A stretch of 64,000 nt of DNA from an uncultured Peptococcaceae bacterium (lineage in GTDB: Bacteria; Bacillota; Limnochordia; Darwinibacteriales; Darwinibacteriaceae). The notes beneath the pieces were generated by a model. That model had not been told where the DNA came from. It saw nothing but the letters and a program-made list of their open reading frames with translations, and did no database searches. The position numbers and the translations under genes are program-made. The stretch is taken from contig CALKAR010000207.1 in NCBI GenBank assembly GCA_937988745.1, forward strand, positions 32,904 through 96,903. The letters run 5' to 3'. The number at the start of each line of letters is the position of its first letter. The first letter of the stretch is position 1. Of the stretch, positions 1 to 9,144 are shown piece after piece.

Positions 1-819
1 TACATCTTCAGGTATCCGCAGACCCTCTTCCTGGAGAGCCTGTATAGCACCAATCGCCATCAGATCGTTACTGGCAAAAATGGCGGTTGCTCCCAACGCT
101 CGTTCTCCAGCCAGGCGCTGTTTAACCACTTGATAGGCACCTTCACGGGTAAAATCTCCCTGCCAGACTAAATCAGGATCAACATCAAGGCCAAGGTCAG
201 TCATTGCTTTTTTATAACCCTGCCAGCGGTTAGCCGTTGAAACCAGTCCCTCTTCCCCTGTAATAATTGCGATGCGGCGATGCCCTAAACGGAACAGCTC
301 CTCGACGGCAGCATAAGCGCCACCTACGTTATCCCCGTCGACCCAGGACACATCTGAAACATTAGTGCTGCCTAGAAAAACAAACGGAATACCACTTTTC
401 TTCAAGAAATCGATCCGAGGATCATCTAGACGCGGCTCGGTGAGGACAACACCGTCCACCCGGCCTTGAGCAGACAGCGATGTGATAGTCTCCTGCACAT
501 CATTGGGACTCACCTGGGGAAGAAGCATGCTGTAGCCGTGCTCAAAGAGGACGGAGCTCACCCCATTCAGATACTCAAGGAAAAAAGGATCTGCGATCGT
601 ACGAGGTGCGGCCGGGAGCATCATCCCAATCGTTTTTGATCGCCCTCTGGCGAGGTTGCTGGCTACGGCATGCGGACGATAATTATAACGCCGCGCCACT
701 TCTTTAATGTAAGCTTTAGTCTCGGCCTTAACCCGAGGATCGTCAGCGAGAGCGCGCGAAACCGTAGCCTTAGAAACCCCACATTTACGGGCGATTTCTG
801 CCATGCTGATCTTCTTCAT
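1..819 (-). CDS. LacI-family transcriptional regulator (3' end outside window)
   Basis: A LacI/GalR repressor: an N-terminal helix-turn-helix (MAEIARKCGVSKATVSRAL, within residues 5-25) followed by the hinge (YNYRPHAVASNLARGRSKTIG, about 48-68) and a periplasmic-binding-protein-like effector domain that is still incomplete at the window edge after 273 codons (the family is usually 330-340). The ATG overlaps the stop of the upstream yjbQ-like gene (ATGA) and has an AGGAGAAGG ribosome site inside that gene, so the two are translationally coupled. The effector cannot be told from sequence; because regulated sugar genes lie beyond the window edge, the operator set is also unknown. Confidence 0.95.
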   Translation of the reverse strand, partial: MKKISMAEIARKCGVSKATVSRALADDPRVKAETKAYIKEVARRYNYRPHAVASNLARGRSKTIGMMLPAAPRTIADPFFLEYLNGVSSVLFEHGYSMLLPQVSPNDVQETITSLSAQGRVDGVVLTEPRLDDPRIDFLKKSGIPFVFLGSTNVSDVSWVDGDNVGGAYAAVEELFRLGHRRIAIITGEEGLVSTANRWQGYKKAMTDLGLDVDPDLVWQGDFTREGAYQVVKQRLAGERALGATAIFASNDLMAIGAIQALQEEGLRIPEDV

Positions 820-1235
820 GCCAAATCCTTCTCCTCAGCAGCTAGCACAACCTGAACATGAACCTGGCGGGTGCGAGGGCCGTCAAACTCGCACAGATAG
901 ATCTCCTGCCAGCGCCCCAAACGGATCTGGCCATCAGAAATAATGACATGCAGACTGGTACCCATTAGTGAAGTCTTAAGATGGGCAGCCGTATTGCCTT
1001 CGTAATGCCTGTAATTAGGATCGTTCCAAGGCACAAGTTTGTCCAAGAGATAGAGCATATCATAAACAACATCCGGGTCTGCACCTTCATTGATGGTTAG
1101 GCCGCAGGTAGTGTGGTCAGTCGTGATTATACACGCTCCTGCCTTTACCCCACTGCGGCGCACCACTTCTTCGACCAAGTGGGATATGGGTACAAATTCT
1201 GCGTTTTTGTTAGTACGAACTGTAATAGTTTGCAT
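816..1235 (-). CDS. YjbQ / UPF0047 family protein
   Basis: A 139-residue single-domain protein of the YjbQ (UPF0047) family, a small trimeric beta fold; E. coli YjbQ can complement thiamine phosphate synthase at low level but the true role is unsettled. Visible family features are the central TTDHTTCGLTINEG stretch and the HLKTSLMGTSLHVIISDG region, with conserved His and Glu residues. I place the start at the ATG at 1235 because an AAGGGGGAT ribosome site sits 5-6 bases upstream; longer in-frame extensions lack one. It follows the FapA-like gene by 28 bases and its stop overlaps the LacI-type gene, so all belong to one operon. Confidence 0.9.
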   Translation of the reverse strand: MQTITVRTNKNAEFVPISHLVEEVVRRSGVKAGACIITTDHTTCGLTINEGADPDVVYDMLYLLDKLVPWNDPNYRHYEGNTAAHLKTSLMGTSLHVIISDGQIRLGRWQEIYLCEFDGPRTRQVHVQVVLAAEEKDLA

Positions 1236-1263
1236 ATTAGATCCCCCTTGCAGATACCAGAAC

Positions 1264-3078
1264 TTAATAGGCCTTGCGCAGTTCCTGGACATGGCGGGGA
1301 CGACTCTCCCAGCTTCCATCGCGCACGAAAAATGTCTTATTTCGACAGGGGATGTCCAAAATCATCTTTGACCGGCCAATCTGCAGCCTAACTCCGGGAT
1401 AAAATATATCTGCGCTGATCATGCCACCTTCATCTACAGCAGCATATGTTGAGCCCATTCCAGGAGCACCCAAACTGTGAGCGCTGATTACCTTGCCTGC
1501 CCAATACCTGCCAACACGGCAGTGTCCAGAAATAAAAATCGCTTCACCAGCCATAAATTCACAGTCATAAACAAGAGGCCCTGTCACCTCAATGACGCCC
1601 GATGCTTCGACGACGGAGTTTTGGCAGTATCGCATTCGAACATGTGCTCTTTCCAACATTACGTTAAGAGTGTAGCACGCATCTTCAAGTGCATGGATAT
1701 CATCGGCAACAGCCTTCATGTTTTTATAACGCAGCGGCTCCGCTCCTACAAAGTTTTGGGAAGCTTGTTGAATCCGAATAAACAAGGAATGGTAGTCGTC
1801 CAAAGTAGTCTGAGACTCAAGAAATTCCGCCCAACGAGCAAGCCGATGAAGCCGCTTCGGCAGATCTGGAAAGGATTTTTCCAGTACTGTTTTAACGAAC
1901 ACTCCCGGCTTTTCAAAATCAGAATCTGCCGTTTGTTCCACCCAAGGACTGATCATGTAATAGAGGTGTCTTAATTCAGGCTGAACCTCTTGGAGAAGCA
2001 TCCCCAACTTTGCCAGCGCGGGATGCCGGTGTCCAGCGGTGATGTGACTGCCGATCGCTTTTCCGCGGATGACTACGTCTTTGCCCGCTGCAGTGCGTGC
2101 ATGGTATACACTGCCTTTGATATCAAGCCAGCCACCTGCCTTGACCGTAAGAGTTTCTTCCACATTGCCTCCGATAGCGACATTGCCTTTGAAGCGCACG
2201 TTGCCAGTCGATACATTCACAGATGACGGCAGAGTCAAATGCCGCTTGACGCAGAGCCGATCATGTTCTATGATTGGCCTTCCGGCGGTGGCCGCAACGG
2301 CGATCCGGCGTCCTTCAATCAGTTTTACGCCTGAGCCGACACGAAAACGCGCCTCTTTAGGCGCTGGTGGAGCAACTCGTTCTCCGTAGACATTCCAACC
2401 TGGTAGTCCCGGCACCGGCGGATGCCAGCGAGCAAGAACATCGCCTTCCTCCACCGAGTTAAACTGTTCCCTTTCGAGAAGGTTAATCCGATCCCAATCT
2501 TCTAGATTTGTAATCGGCGAATAGCGAGGCTTCAGATCACAAATGATTTCCACCCGCCCGTCGATCGGCGGAATGGGCGGCCTGCCCCGCAGCACCACAA
2601 CCGAAGCATTTTCTAAGCTAGTGCAAACAGAAATAACCGCTGCCTGATCAAGTTCACCTTTAAAACCCTTTTGATTAAGAACGTGAAAGACAGCTTCCGG
2701 ATTAATCGGTGCAGGAGGAACTTCCTCACCTTTCTCAGCAATCAGTCTGAAGCGGCGGGAAAACCCCTGCGCTTTTAGCCGGTAAGTCTCACCGGCTTCA
2801 AACTTGGTGTGAAGAATAACCTCCATTCCGTCCTCAGAAACTGTCAGCTGAAAGGTGCTGACAGGAGCCTTGTTTTTCGGAACAGCCACCAGATCCTCTA
2901 CCGATTCAACTACAGATGGTTCGAGAAGTTCTTCGCCCTTGTGGAACGTGACCACGTTCGCAGATGGTTCTATAACCGGCCAAGATCCCTCCCCCTTCGG
3001 CTTAATCATAAGAAATTGGCCATCCATGTAGGCCAATTTTCCACATACATCATTCAACTGCAAAATCCCAACCCCCAT
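1264..3078 (-). CDS. FapA/DUF342 family protein
   Basis: A 604-residue DUF342 protein, the family that includes flagellar assembly protein A (FapA). The N-terminal part carries the FapA domain (about residues 90-260) and the central part the glycine-rich right-handed beta-helix repeats (for example NVRFKGNVAIGGNVEETLTV and the GLVYDCEFMAGEAIFISG type turns near the C-terminus), separated by a helical insertion at about 370-480. The ATG at 3078 is chosen for its AGAAGG site; a longer start would overlap the upstream gene. It lies 31 bases downstream of a GGDEF/HD-GYP gene, which suggests a c-di-GMP-linked or envelope role. No flagellar genes are in the window, so a flagellar function is not shown. 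Confidence 0.85.
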   Translation of the reverse strand: MGVGILQLNDVCGKLAYMDGQFLMIKPKGEGSWPVIEPSANVVTFHKGEELLEPSVVESVEDLVAVPKNKAPVSTFQLTVSEDGMEVILHTKFEAGETYRLKAQGFSRRFRLIAEKGEEVPPAPINPEAVFHVLNQKGFKGELDQAAVISVCTSLENASVVVLRGRPPIPPIDGRVEIICDLKPRYSPITNLEDWDRINLLEREQFNSVEEGDVLARWHPPVPGLPGWNVYGERVAPPAPKEARFRVGSGVKLIEGRRIAVAATAGRPIIEHDRLCVKRHLTLPSSVNVSTGNVRFKGNVAIGGNVEETLTVKAGGWLDIKGSVYHARTAAGKDVVIRGKAIGSHITAGHRHPALAKLGMLLQEVQPELRHLYYMISPWVEQTADSDFEKPGVFVKTVLEKSFPDLPKRLHRLARWAEFLESQTTLDDYHSLFIRIQQASQNFVGAEPLRYKNMKAVADDIHALEDACYTLNVMLERAHVRMRYCQNSVVEASGVIEVTGPLVYDCEFMAGEAIFISGHCRVGRYWAGKVISAHSLGAPGMGSTYAAVDEGGMISADIFYPGVRLQIGRSKMILDIPCRNKTFFVRDGSWESRPRHVQELRKAY

Positions 3079-3109
3079 TATTGCAAACCTTCTCAGCTGA
3101 CAACTGATA

Positions 3110-5512
3110 TTACTGAGAAGGCCCCCCAATCGCTACTTCATCAGCAGCAAGTCTCGGTAATACTTTTTCAAGAAAGACTTCAACAAGCCGCGGATCAAAC
3201 TGAGTACCAGCGTTGTCTCGCAGCTCGGCGGCGGCCTCTTCAATGCTCAAAGCATGTCGATAAGGCCGCGGACTTGTCATGGCCGCCCATGCATCAGCCA
3301 CGGCTACGATACGAGAATAATACGGGATTTGTCTGCCCCGCAATCCTCTTGGATAACCGGTTCCATCATAGCGCTCATGGTGTGCAAGAATATATTCAGC
3401 GATATCCACCATTTCGCTCATGGCCCCGATGATGCGGTAGCCGAGTTCAGCGTGGCGCTGAACATGGGCGTACTCGTCTTTGGTGAGTGGTCCAGGCTTC
3501 TCCAAGATCTCTCGATCGATGGATATCTTGCCGATATCGTGCAGCATACCGATCGTGTGCAGTTTCTCGATCTGCTCCAAATCCATGTCAAGTGCTTCAC
3601 CCAGCAGCTCACAGATGTGGGCAACCCGCAAACTGTGCTCTTCTTCCTGCGGTATTCTGTCATACAAGGATTGAAGAATGACAGCGATGGCTCGAGCACG
3701 GTAAACCGGTTGGTCCAGAAGCTTGTGCTTGTACATGTCATCTTCGGCCTTCTTCATCACATCGTTGATCGATTTTTCAAGGCTTTCCCGCGTCTCGAAA
3801 CCGAGTGAAACAGATATAGTCAACCCAGCCACCTGACGCTTGGTCGCGGCCTCCTTAATGCGGTGAACAAGGTCTTGAGCGGTTTGACGATCAATGTTTG
3901 GCAGCAGAACAATAAACTCGTCGCCACCTAGACGGGCACATACTCCCAAATCGGCAATTACTTCTCGGAGAACCTCAGCGGTAGACTTCAAGAGCTCATC
4001 TCCCACCGCATGTCCAAAGGCATCATTGGTAAGTTTCAAGCCGTTCATATCGGCCATGATGACACTAAATGGCAGAAAAGCAGGATCGTCGAAGCGCTCA
4101 ATCTCCAGCTGAACCCAGCGCCGATTATAAAGTCCAGTCAGAGAATCACAGTAGCTCAAGTACTCAATATGCCGCTGCGATTCAACTTGAGCAGTAATGT
4201 CACGAAAAACTACGATTCCGCCCCGCACCTGGCTGCCTTGATCCAAAATAGGTGCAAACGTACCTGCCACCATAAGTTCCTGTCCGTCACGGGCGAGAAG
4301 ACACTCTTCTTCAATTTCCATGGAACACTCATTAGTGAGCACATGATGCAGAGGATCGAGGCCAGAAGCAAGGTGGAACACTTCATGAAAGTCCCTGCCG
4401 ATCGCCTGCTCGGAAGACCAACCTGTTAAAGACTCCGCAGCAGGATTAAACATTATGATCGAGCCCAGACAATCTGTGACGATTACGGCCTCACCAACAG
4501 AAAGCAAGGTGGTGCGCAGCAGATCCTTCTCGCCGGCCAGATCCTGTTCAGTTTTCTTCAAGAGTTCGAATTGAGAACTGAGCTGCAGGTTCACCGTTTC
4601 TAGGTCTCGGGTGCGGCGCTCAACTGCCCGCCGGAGAGAGGCAACCCAGCTGAATCCAATCACTGCCAGCGCTGCCAAGATGCCTATTACGATCCCATAG
4701 CGCCGTAGAGCATCCCTAAAAGGACTCGGCTCATGTACGCTGATCCACTTCTGATATATATCAGCATACCGGCCAGTGGCATTTAAGGCCTGCAGGCCCT
4801 CATTCAGCGCCAGGAGAAGCGCCGTATCTCCTTTGCGTACAGCCATGCTGTAATCATATTCGCCCAAGATAAGCCCACTGCCCCGAAGATTCGTTAGGTT
4901 ATATTCTGCGATGCTGTAGTAGCCAGGAACCCTAAGCACTGCAGCGTAATCAACCTCGCCCTCGGCAACCAGCCGGAGAGCTTCGACAACCGTCGGACGA
5001 GGCACGAACTCAATATCCAAGTTTTGGGCGCGCAAATATTCGTGGACGATATCACCTTCCTGCACAGCCACGCGCTGACCGCGCAGGTCTTCCAAGGTAC
5101 GCACCCCGTCCCCATCCCTGCTGAAGACATCTCCACTGGCCACTGCATGGCGGATAGCAAAGTCAAATAACTCCGCCCGCTCGGGTGTATAAAACATGCC
5201 GGCCACTACATCAATCTCACCAGTTTCCAGCTTCTCCTTCACCCGAACCCAGTGATCAAGGTCGAATCGAACTTCCCAACCCATCAGCTCACCAACAGCC
5301 ATAGCCAGCTCCACCGAAAACCCAGCAGGCTGGCCTTGGGCATCGCGAAAGCTGAATGGTGGATAGTGCAGATCATCGCCGAAGACCACCACAGTTCGAT
5401 CGCCAGTCTGCCCGGAAGGGACAACTTGCGCGAAGCAAGCGCCCGCCAGCAGTAGGATGAATGTGATGACCATCAGCAACCCCCAACGTACATGCACAGC
5501 TAGATCATCCAC
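3110..5512 (-). CDS. Membrane sensor with SBP-bac-3, PAS, GGDEF and HD-GYP domains
   Basis: An 800-residue dual c-di-GMP enzyme. Order: signal/first membrane segment (about 10-28), an amino-acid-binding-protein-like sensor (SBP_bac_3, about 40-265), a membrane segment (about 272-292), coiled coil, PAS domain (about 335-450), GGDEF domain with intact LGGDEF and an HD-GYP domain with LHDIGK and HHERYDGTGYP. Both the cyclase and the phosphodiesterase halves keep their catalytic motifs, so either or both may act. The start is GTG at 5512 with AAAGGAG eight bases upstream. It heads an operon with the FapA-like, YjbQ-like and LacI-type genes. The ligand is unknown; the sensor resembles polar amino acid binders. 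Confidence 0.93.
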   Translation of the reverse strand: MDDLAVHVRWGLLMVITFILLLAGACFAQVVPSGQTGDRTVVVFGDDLHYPPFSFRDAQGQPAGFSVELAMAVGELMGWEVRFDLDHWVRVKEKLETGEIDVVAGMFYTPERAELFDFAIRHAVASGDVFSRDGDGVRTLEDLRGQRVAVQEGDIVHEYLRAQNLDIEFVPRPTVVEALRLVAEGEVDYAAVLRVPGYYSIAEYNLTNLRGSGLILGEYDYSMAVRKGDTALLLALNEGLQALNATGRYADIYQKWISVHEPSPFRDALRRYGIVIGILAALAVIGFSWVASLRRAVERRTRDLETVNLQLSSQFELLKKTEQDLAGEKDLLRTTLLSVGEAVIVTDCLGSIIMFNPAAESLTGWSSEQAIGRDFHEVFHLASGLDPLHHVLTNECSMEIEEECLLARDGQELMVAGTFAPILDQGSQVRGGIVVFRDITAQVESQRHIEYLSYCDSLTGLYNRRWVQLEIERFDDPAFLPFSVIMADMNGLKLTNDAFGHAVGDELLKSTAEVLREVIADLGVCARLGGDEFIVLLPNIDRQTAQDLVHRIKEAATKRQVAGLTISVSLGFETRESLEKSINDVMKKAEDDMYKHKLLDQPVYRARAIAVILQSLYDRIPQEEEHSLRVAHICELLGEALDMDLEQIEKLHTIGMLHDIGKISIDREILEKPGPLTKDEYAHVQRHAELGYRIIGAMSEMVDIAEYILAHHERYDGTGYPRGLRGRQIPYYSRIVAVADAWAAMTSPRPYRHALSIEEAAAELRDNAGTQFDPRLVEVFLEKVLPRLAADEVAIGGPSQ

Positions 5513-5598
5513 AATTCAAACTCCTTTGGGCAAAGACAAAGTATTCCATCCCATGTAATATTTACCACAATTTCAGGAACTCCTGCAAGTTAGATCCT

Positions 5599-7473
5599 TT
5601 ATAAATCTTTCGGTAAGCGAAACCGTCCCACTAAGTCCTGAAGAAGTGCAGCCATTTCCGTCAAACCCTGAGCGGCGTGGGATACCTCAGATGTCGAAGC
5701 TGCTTGCTCCTGAGTTACGCTGGCAATGTCAGCGCCTCCCAGGTTGAGTTCTTCCAGCCCTTTTGAGATATGCTGCACATCTTCCACAATAGTGCGGACG
5801 GAAGCCAGAATCTCCCTCAATATCTGACTGCTGCTCGTTACCTGGCCTAAGGCCTGCTCAGCTTCCTCGGCTCCCTCATTCATGCCAGCAACAGCTTTGG
5901 CAATGCCACTTTGAATCTCTTGAATCAGATCTGTTATTTCGGCAGCAGCCTGCGACGATTCTTCTGCAAGTTGACGAACCTCTTCAGCAACCACCGCAAA
6001 GCCTCTGCCCTGTTCGCCAGCACGAGCGGCTTCAATGGCCGCGTTTAATGCCAAGAGATTAGTCTGGTCAGCAATACCTGTAATAGTGCTTACAATTATA
6101 CCAATTTCCTGCGATATTTGTCCCAAATGAGAAATGTTATCAGACAATGATTGCGAATTATCGCGCACCACTGTGAGCTGATTAAGAATTTCTCGCAGAG
6201 CTCCCTCACCGGCAGCCGCCCGATCAGAGATTTCCTCAGCCCGCTGCCGCACCCCAATTGCGCGCGCGTTTACCGCTTCTAAAGTGGCTGAAAACTGATT
6301 CGTGGTACTGGCCACTTCTTCCGTTGAAGCGCTGACTTCTTGTGATGCTGCTGCCATTTCTTGACTCATACGAGCCAGAGTTTGCGCAGATTCCGCCACC
6401 TCCTGCAGAACACCTGCTATTCGCTCCACGGCCGCGTTTAGGGCACTGATGGTAAAACCTACCTCGTCCTTAGATTTGACCGCGACCTGCACCGAGAGAT
6501 CGCCTGTGGCGATGTCTTCTACCGCAGCCCTAACCTCCTCCAATGGACGACTTACGCCCCGCCCGAGAATCAACGATGCTCCAATCCCTAGGGCAATAAA
6601 CACGACCGAAACAGTCAGCATAACAGTGCGGAGACGATAGACATTGGACAGCATCTCACTCTCTAAGGCACTAACGGCTAAAGTCCAATCAGTGAGCCCA
6701 ACCGGGACGAGTGCATCGACGCGCCGAGCTCCGTCATTTGTTTGATAGCTTGCGGTTCCTCTCTGCCGAAGGCCCAGCGTCTGAATGGCTGCACCTGCGG
6801 GAGCAAAATCACCGGTTTTATCATAGATGCTGCTGCGTTTTAGAACCATTTCTTGAACAGGGTGAGCCATGATGGTGCCAGCTCCACTAACGATATAGGC
6901 CCAACCGTCATCAGCAAATTGGAGATCGCGCACTGCTGCGCTGAGAAATTCCTGATCAAGCTGACCGACTAAAACACCTACCACAGCGCCTAATCGGTTG
7001 ATAGGGACGGCAAAATATAAAGAAAGCTCCCCATCTAAGGGACTTACGACTAAGTCAGAAACTGCCGCTTCCCCGGCTAAAGCTTTCTCCACAAAGGGCC
7101 TTCCACTAAAGTCTAGGGTTGTCCCGTTGGTAAAGCGAATCCGCCCTGTTTGATCAGCTGAACCGAAGTACTCGAAGGTCTTGAGACGTTCAATTTCCGC
7201 CAAGAGGACAGGCCGCTGCATGTCCCAATTCATTCCTGTCATCTCTGGCCGGGCAGCGATCGCTTCAAGGACATCAAATTGTGCCTGCAGTTTGCTTTCC
7301 AAGTGCCGTGCTGCTTCATCGGCATAAGCGGTTAGGGCCTTGTCTACCTCTTCTAAAACCGCCTTAGTTCCTTGAGTGTAGGCAAAATACGCGAACGCTA
7401 AACAAGTGACAGCCAGAAGAACAACGGCGTAGACGGCGATTCTTGTTGAGACTCTTCGAAATTCAATTCTCAT
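5599..7473 (-). CDS. Methyl-accepting chemotaxis protein (dCache type)
   Basis: A 624-residue chemoreceptor: membrane segment at about 12-32, a double-Cache extracellular sensor (about 35-275), second membrane segment (about 282-303), HAMP domain and the cytoplasmic signalling domain with the canonical hairpin tip (DQTNLLALNAAIEAARAGEQ). It shares layout and many residues with the receptor at 55107-56975, so the two are paralogues. No C-terminal CheB/CheR-binding pentapeptide is seen. Its stop lies 86 bases upstream of the GGDEF/HD-GYP gene on the same strand. No che genes occur in the window. Confidence 0.95.
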   Translation of the reverse strand: MRIEFRRVSTRIAVYAVVLLAVTCLAFAYFAYTQGTKAVLEEVDKALTAYADEAARHLESKLQAQFDVLEAIAARPEMTGMNWDMQRPVLLAEIERLKTFEYFGSADQTGRIRFTNGTTLDFSGRPFVEKALAGEAAVSDLVVSPLDGELSLYFAVPINRLGAVVGVLVGQLDQEFLSAAVRDLQFADDGWAYIVSGAGTIMAHPVQEMVLKRSSIYDKTGDFAPAGAAIQTLGLRQRGTASYQTNDGARRVDALVPVGLTDWTLAVSALESEMLSNVYRLRTVMLTVSVVFIALGIGASLILGRGVSRPLEEVRAAVEDIATGDLSVQVAVKSKDEVGFTISALNAAVERIAGVLQEVAESAQTLARMSQEMAAASQEVSASTEEVASTTNQFSATLEAVNARAIGVRQRAEEISDRAAAGEGALREILNQLTVVRDNSQSLSDNISHLGQISQEIGIIVSTITGIADQTNLLALNAAIEAARAGEQGRGFAVVAEEVRQLAEESSQAAAEITDLIQEIQSGIAKAVAGMNEGAEEAEQALGQVTSSSQILREILASVRTIVEDVQHISKGLEELNLGGADIASVTQEQAASTSEVSHAAQGLTEMAALLQDLVGRFRLPKDL

Positions 7474-7631
7474 AATACCACCTCGAAAAAGGCCCTCTTT
7501 GCGTTGTTAACCAGTTCGCCACAAAAAAAGAAAGTCCTGCTAACACTGGCTTAACCATTAAGGCAGGGGTCTGAGTCGGAAAAAGCGAAGTTGTGATAGT
7601 CAGAACTATTTCTATGGAGGGAAATATTATT

Positions 7632-8225
7632 ATGAAGAGCTTGAAGGGCACACGCACTGCACAAAACTTGCTCACAGCATTTGCAGGAGAATCGCAAGCC
7701 CGCAATCGCTACACTTTCTATGCATCAACAGCGGACAAAGAAGGCTACAAACAGATCCGCAATATCTTTTTGGAAACTGCCGACAACGAAAAGGAACACG
7801 GTAAGCGTTTCTACAAATTCCTTCTCGCCGGTTTAGGTGATGAACTGCCAGCCCACATCGAGATCAACGCCAGCTTCCCTGTTGCCCAAGGCACGACCGT
7901 CGAAAACCTCGAGGCGGCTGCAAGTGGCGAGTATGAGGAATGGGCTGAAATGTATCCTGAATTTGCCGACATCGCTGACGAAGAAGGCTTCCCTGAAATT
8001 GCTGAAGCATTCCGTCGCATTGCTGATGCGGAGAAGAACCACGAAATCCGCTTCAAGAAGCTGGCTGAAAATATCACGAACGGTACTGTATTCAAGAGAG
8101 ATCAGCCCGTCCGCTGGAAATGCGGCAACTGCGGCTACATTCATGAAGGAACAGAAGCACCTGAAGAGTGCCCTGCCTGTGTCCATGCCCGGGCCCACTT
8201 CGAGTTGTTTGTTGAAACATACTAA
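7632..8225 (+). CDS. Rubrerythrin
   Basis: A 197-residue rubrerythrin, a non-haem di-iron peroxidase that reduces hydrogen peroxide in the cytosol of anaerobes. The N-terminal four-helix ferritin-like domain shows the two iron motifs ETADNEKEH and ADAEKNHEIRF, and the C-terminus is a rubredoxin-like FeS4 knuckle pair (CGNC and CPAC). The ATG at 7632 follows a GGAGGG site by about ten bases; an upstream in-frame ATG has no such site. A clear terminator follows. The gene stands with superoxide dismutase, forming an oxygen defence pair. Confidence 0.97.
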   Translation: MKSLKGTRTAQNLLTAFAGESQARNRYTFYASTADKEGYKQIRNIFLETADNEKEHGKRFYKFLLAGLGDELPAHIEINASFPVAQGTTVENLEAAASGEYEEWAEMYPEFADIADEEGFPEIAEAFRRIADAEKNHEIRFKKLAENITNGTVFKRDQPVRWKCGNCGYIHEGTEAPEECPACVHARAHFELFVETY

Positions 8226-8244
8226 GAACACATAGGTGACATGG

Positions 8245-8276
8245 AAACGCAGCGCTTAACTACGGCGCTGCGTTTT
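8245..8276 (+). terminator. Intrinsic terminator after rubrerythrin
   Basis: Perfect 11-bp stem 8245-8255 with 8265-8275 (AAACGCAGCGC / GCGCTGCGTTT), followed by a short T run. Confidence 0.9.
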
Positions 8277-8284
8277 GCATTTAT

Positions 8285-8312
8285 TGCCTAGAGCTGGGAA
8301 TTTGGGATTGGA
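8285..8312 (+). repeat. Left inverted repeat flanking superoxide dismutase
   Basis: A 28-base segment beginning TGCCTAG that matches the reverse complement of 9054-9081 at 22 of 28 positions without gaps. It lies between the rubrerythrin terminator and the sod promoter. Both arms continue into purine-rich sequence. Whether they are ends of a small mobile element or two copies of a dispersed intergenic repeat is not resolved. Confidence 0.55.
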
Positions 8313-8345
8313 GAGCAATATTTTGGGATTGAGAATGAGAATCAC

Positions 8346-8374
8346 TTGCAATTCTTTTCCGGGTGTGCTAGACT
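8346..8374 (+). promoter_or_regulatory. Predicted sigma-A promoter of superoxide dismutase
   Basis: TTGCAA at 8346-8351 and TAGACT at 8369-8374 with a 17-bp spacer. Just upstream, GAGAATGAGAATCA (8331-8344) has two tandem hexamers like a Fur-box half, which would suit iron control of sod; this is only a motif match. Confidence 0.6.
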
Positions 8375-8408
8375 TAAGTCAGAACAGATTCCGAGAGGAG
8401 TTGAGCAT

Positions 8409-9035
8409 ATGTTTGAACAGATAAAGCTCACATATGACTTCAATGCTCTAGAACCGCACATCGACACTTTGACAATGGAAACTCACTATGGAAAGCATCA
8501 TGCGGCTTACACCGCTAATCTAAACAAAGCCGTTGAACAGCTCCCAGAGCTGAAAGGCAAGACTATCGAAGAGATTCTTACTAACTTAGACGATATTACC
8601 GATGCAGCCCTGCGTACTACCGTCCGGAACAATGGTGGTGGCTTCTACAACCACAACCTGTACTTCGCCATTATGGCACCCGGCGGAAGCAAAGAACCGA
8701 CCGGGGAACTGCTTGAGAAAATAAACGCCCATTTTGGCAGCTTTGATCAGCTTAAAGAAGAGCTGACTGCAGCAGCAAATGGGCAATTCGGTTCGGGATG
8801 GGCATGGCTGTCTAGCGACGCCCAAGGTAATCTGCAAGTTAGCAAAACTCCGAATCAAGACAACCCACTGATGGTTAACGGAGGCAAATTCACCCCGATT
8901 CTCGGGATTGACGTATGGGAACACGCCTATTATCTGAAGTATAAAAACCTCAGAGGCGAATATGTAAAAGCCTTTTTCGAGGTAGTTAACTGGGATGAAG
9001 TGGCTGCCCGCTATGCAAGGGTAGTTAACTCATAA
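8409..9035 (+). CDS. sodA: Superoxide dismutase, Fe/Mn type
   Basis: A 208-residue Fe/Mn superoxide dismutase that converts superoxide to oxygen and peroxide. All four metal ligands are visible: His in HYGKHHAAY, His in FYNHNLYF, and the Asp and His of DVWEHAYY; GSGWAWL is also typical. No signal peptide, so cytosolic. The ATG at 8409 follows GAGAGGAG. Whether Fe or Mn is used is not certain from sequence; the symbol is generic. The gene is flanked by inverted repeats (8285-8312 and 9054-9081), which is unusual. Confidence 0.95.
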   Translation: MFEQIKLTYDFNALEPHIDTLTMETHYGKHHAAYTANLNKAVEQLPELKGKTIEEILTNLDDITDAALRTTVRNNGGGFYNHNLYFAIMAPGGSKEPTGELLEKINAHFGSFDQLKEELTAAANGQFGSGWAWLSSDAQGNLQVSKTPNQDNPLMVNGGKFTPILGIDVWEHAYYLKYKNLRGEYVKAFFEVVNWDEVAARYARVVNS

Positions 9036-9053
9036 ATCCTCCTCACTCTCAAT

Positions 9054-9081
9054 TCCATTCCCAACTTCTCACTCCTAGGCA
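9054..9081 (-). repeat. Right inverted repeat flanking superoxide dismutase
   Basis: Inverted copy of 8285-8312 (22 of 28 identical). Read on the minus strand it also begins TGCCTAG, so the two arms face outward ends of an approximately 800-bp segment holding only the sod promoter and gene. Confidence 0.55.
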
Positions 9082-9106
9082 TGTGCCGCTAGACGGCAGA
9101 AATGGC

Positions 9107-9144
9107 AAAGGCAGAAGGCTCATTACGAGTCTTCTGCCTTTTTT
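9107..9144 (+). terminator. Intrinsic terminator after superoxide dismutase
   Basis: Perfect 11-bp stem 9107-9117 with 9131-9141 (AAAGGCAGAAG / CTTCTGCCTTT) and six T residues on the plus strand. It overlaps the last codons of the convergent nanE gene and may serve both directions. Confidence 0.85.

Noticed and set aside
7463..7705. Minus-strand frame between the chemoreceptor and rubrerythrin genes
   Set aside because: Overlaps the rubrerythrin start on the other strand and has no homology-like features.
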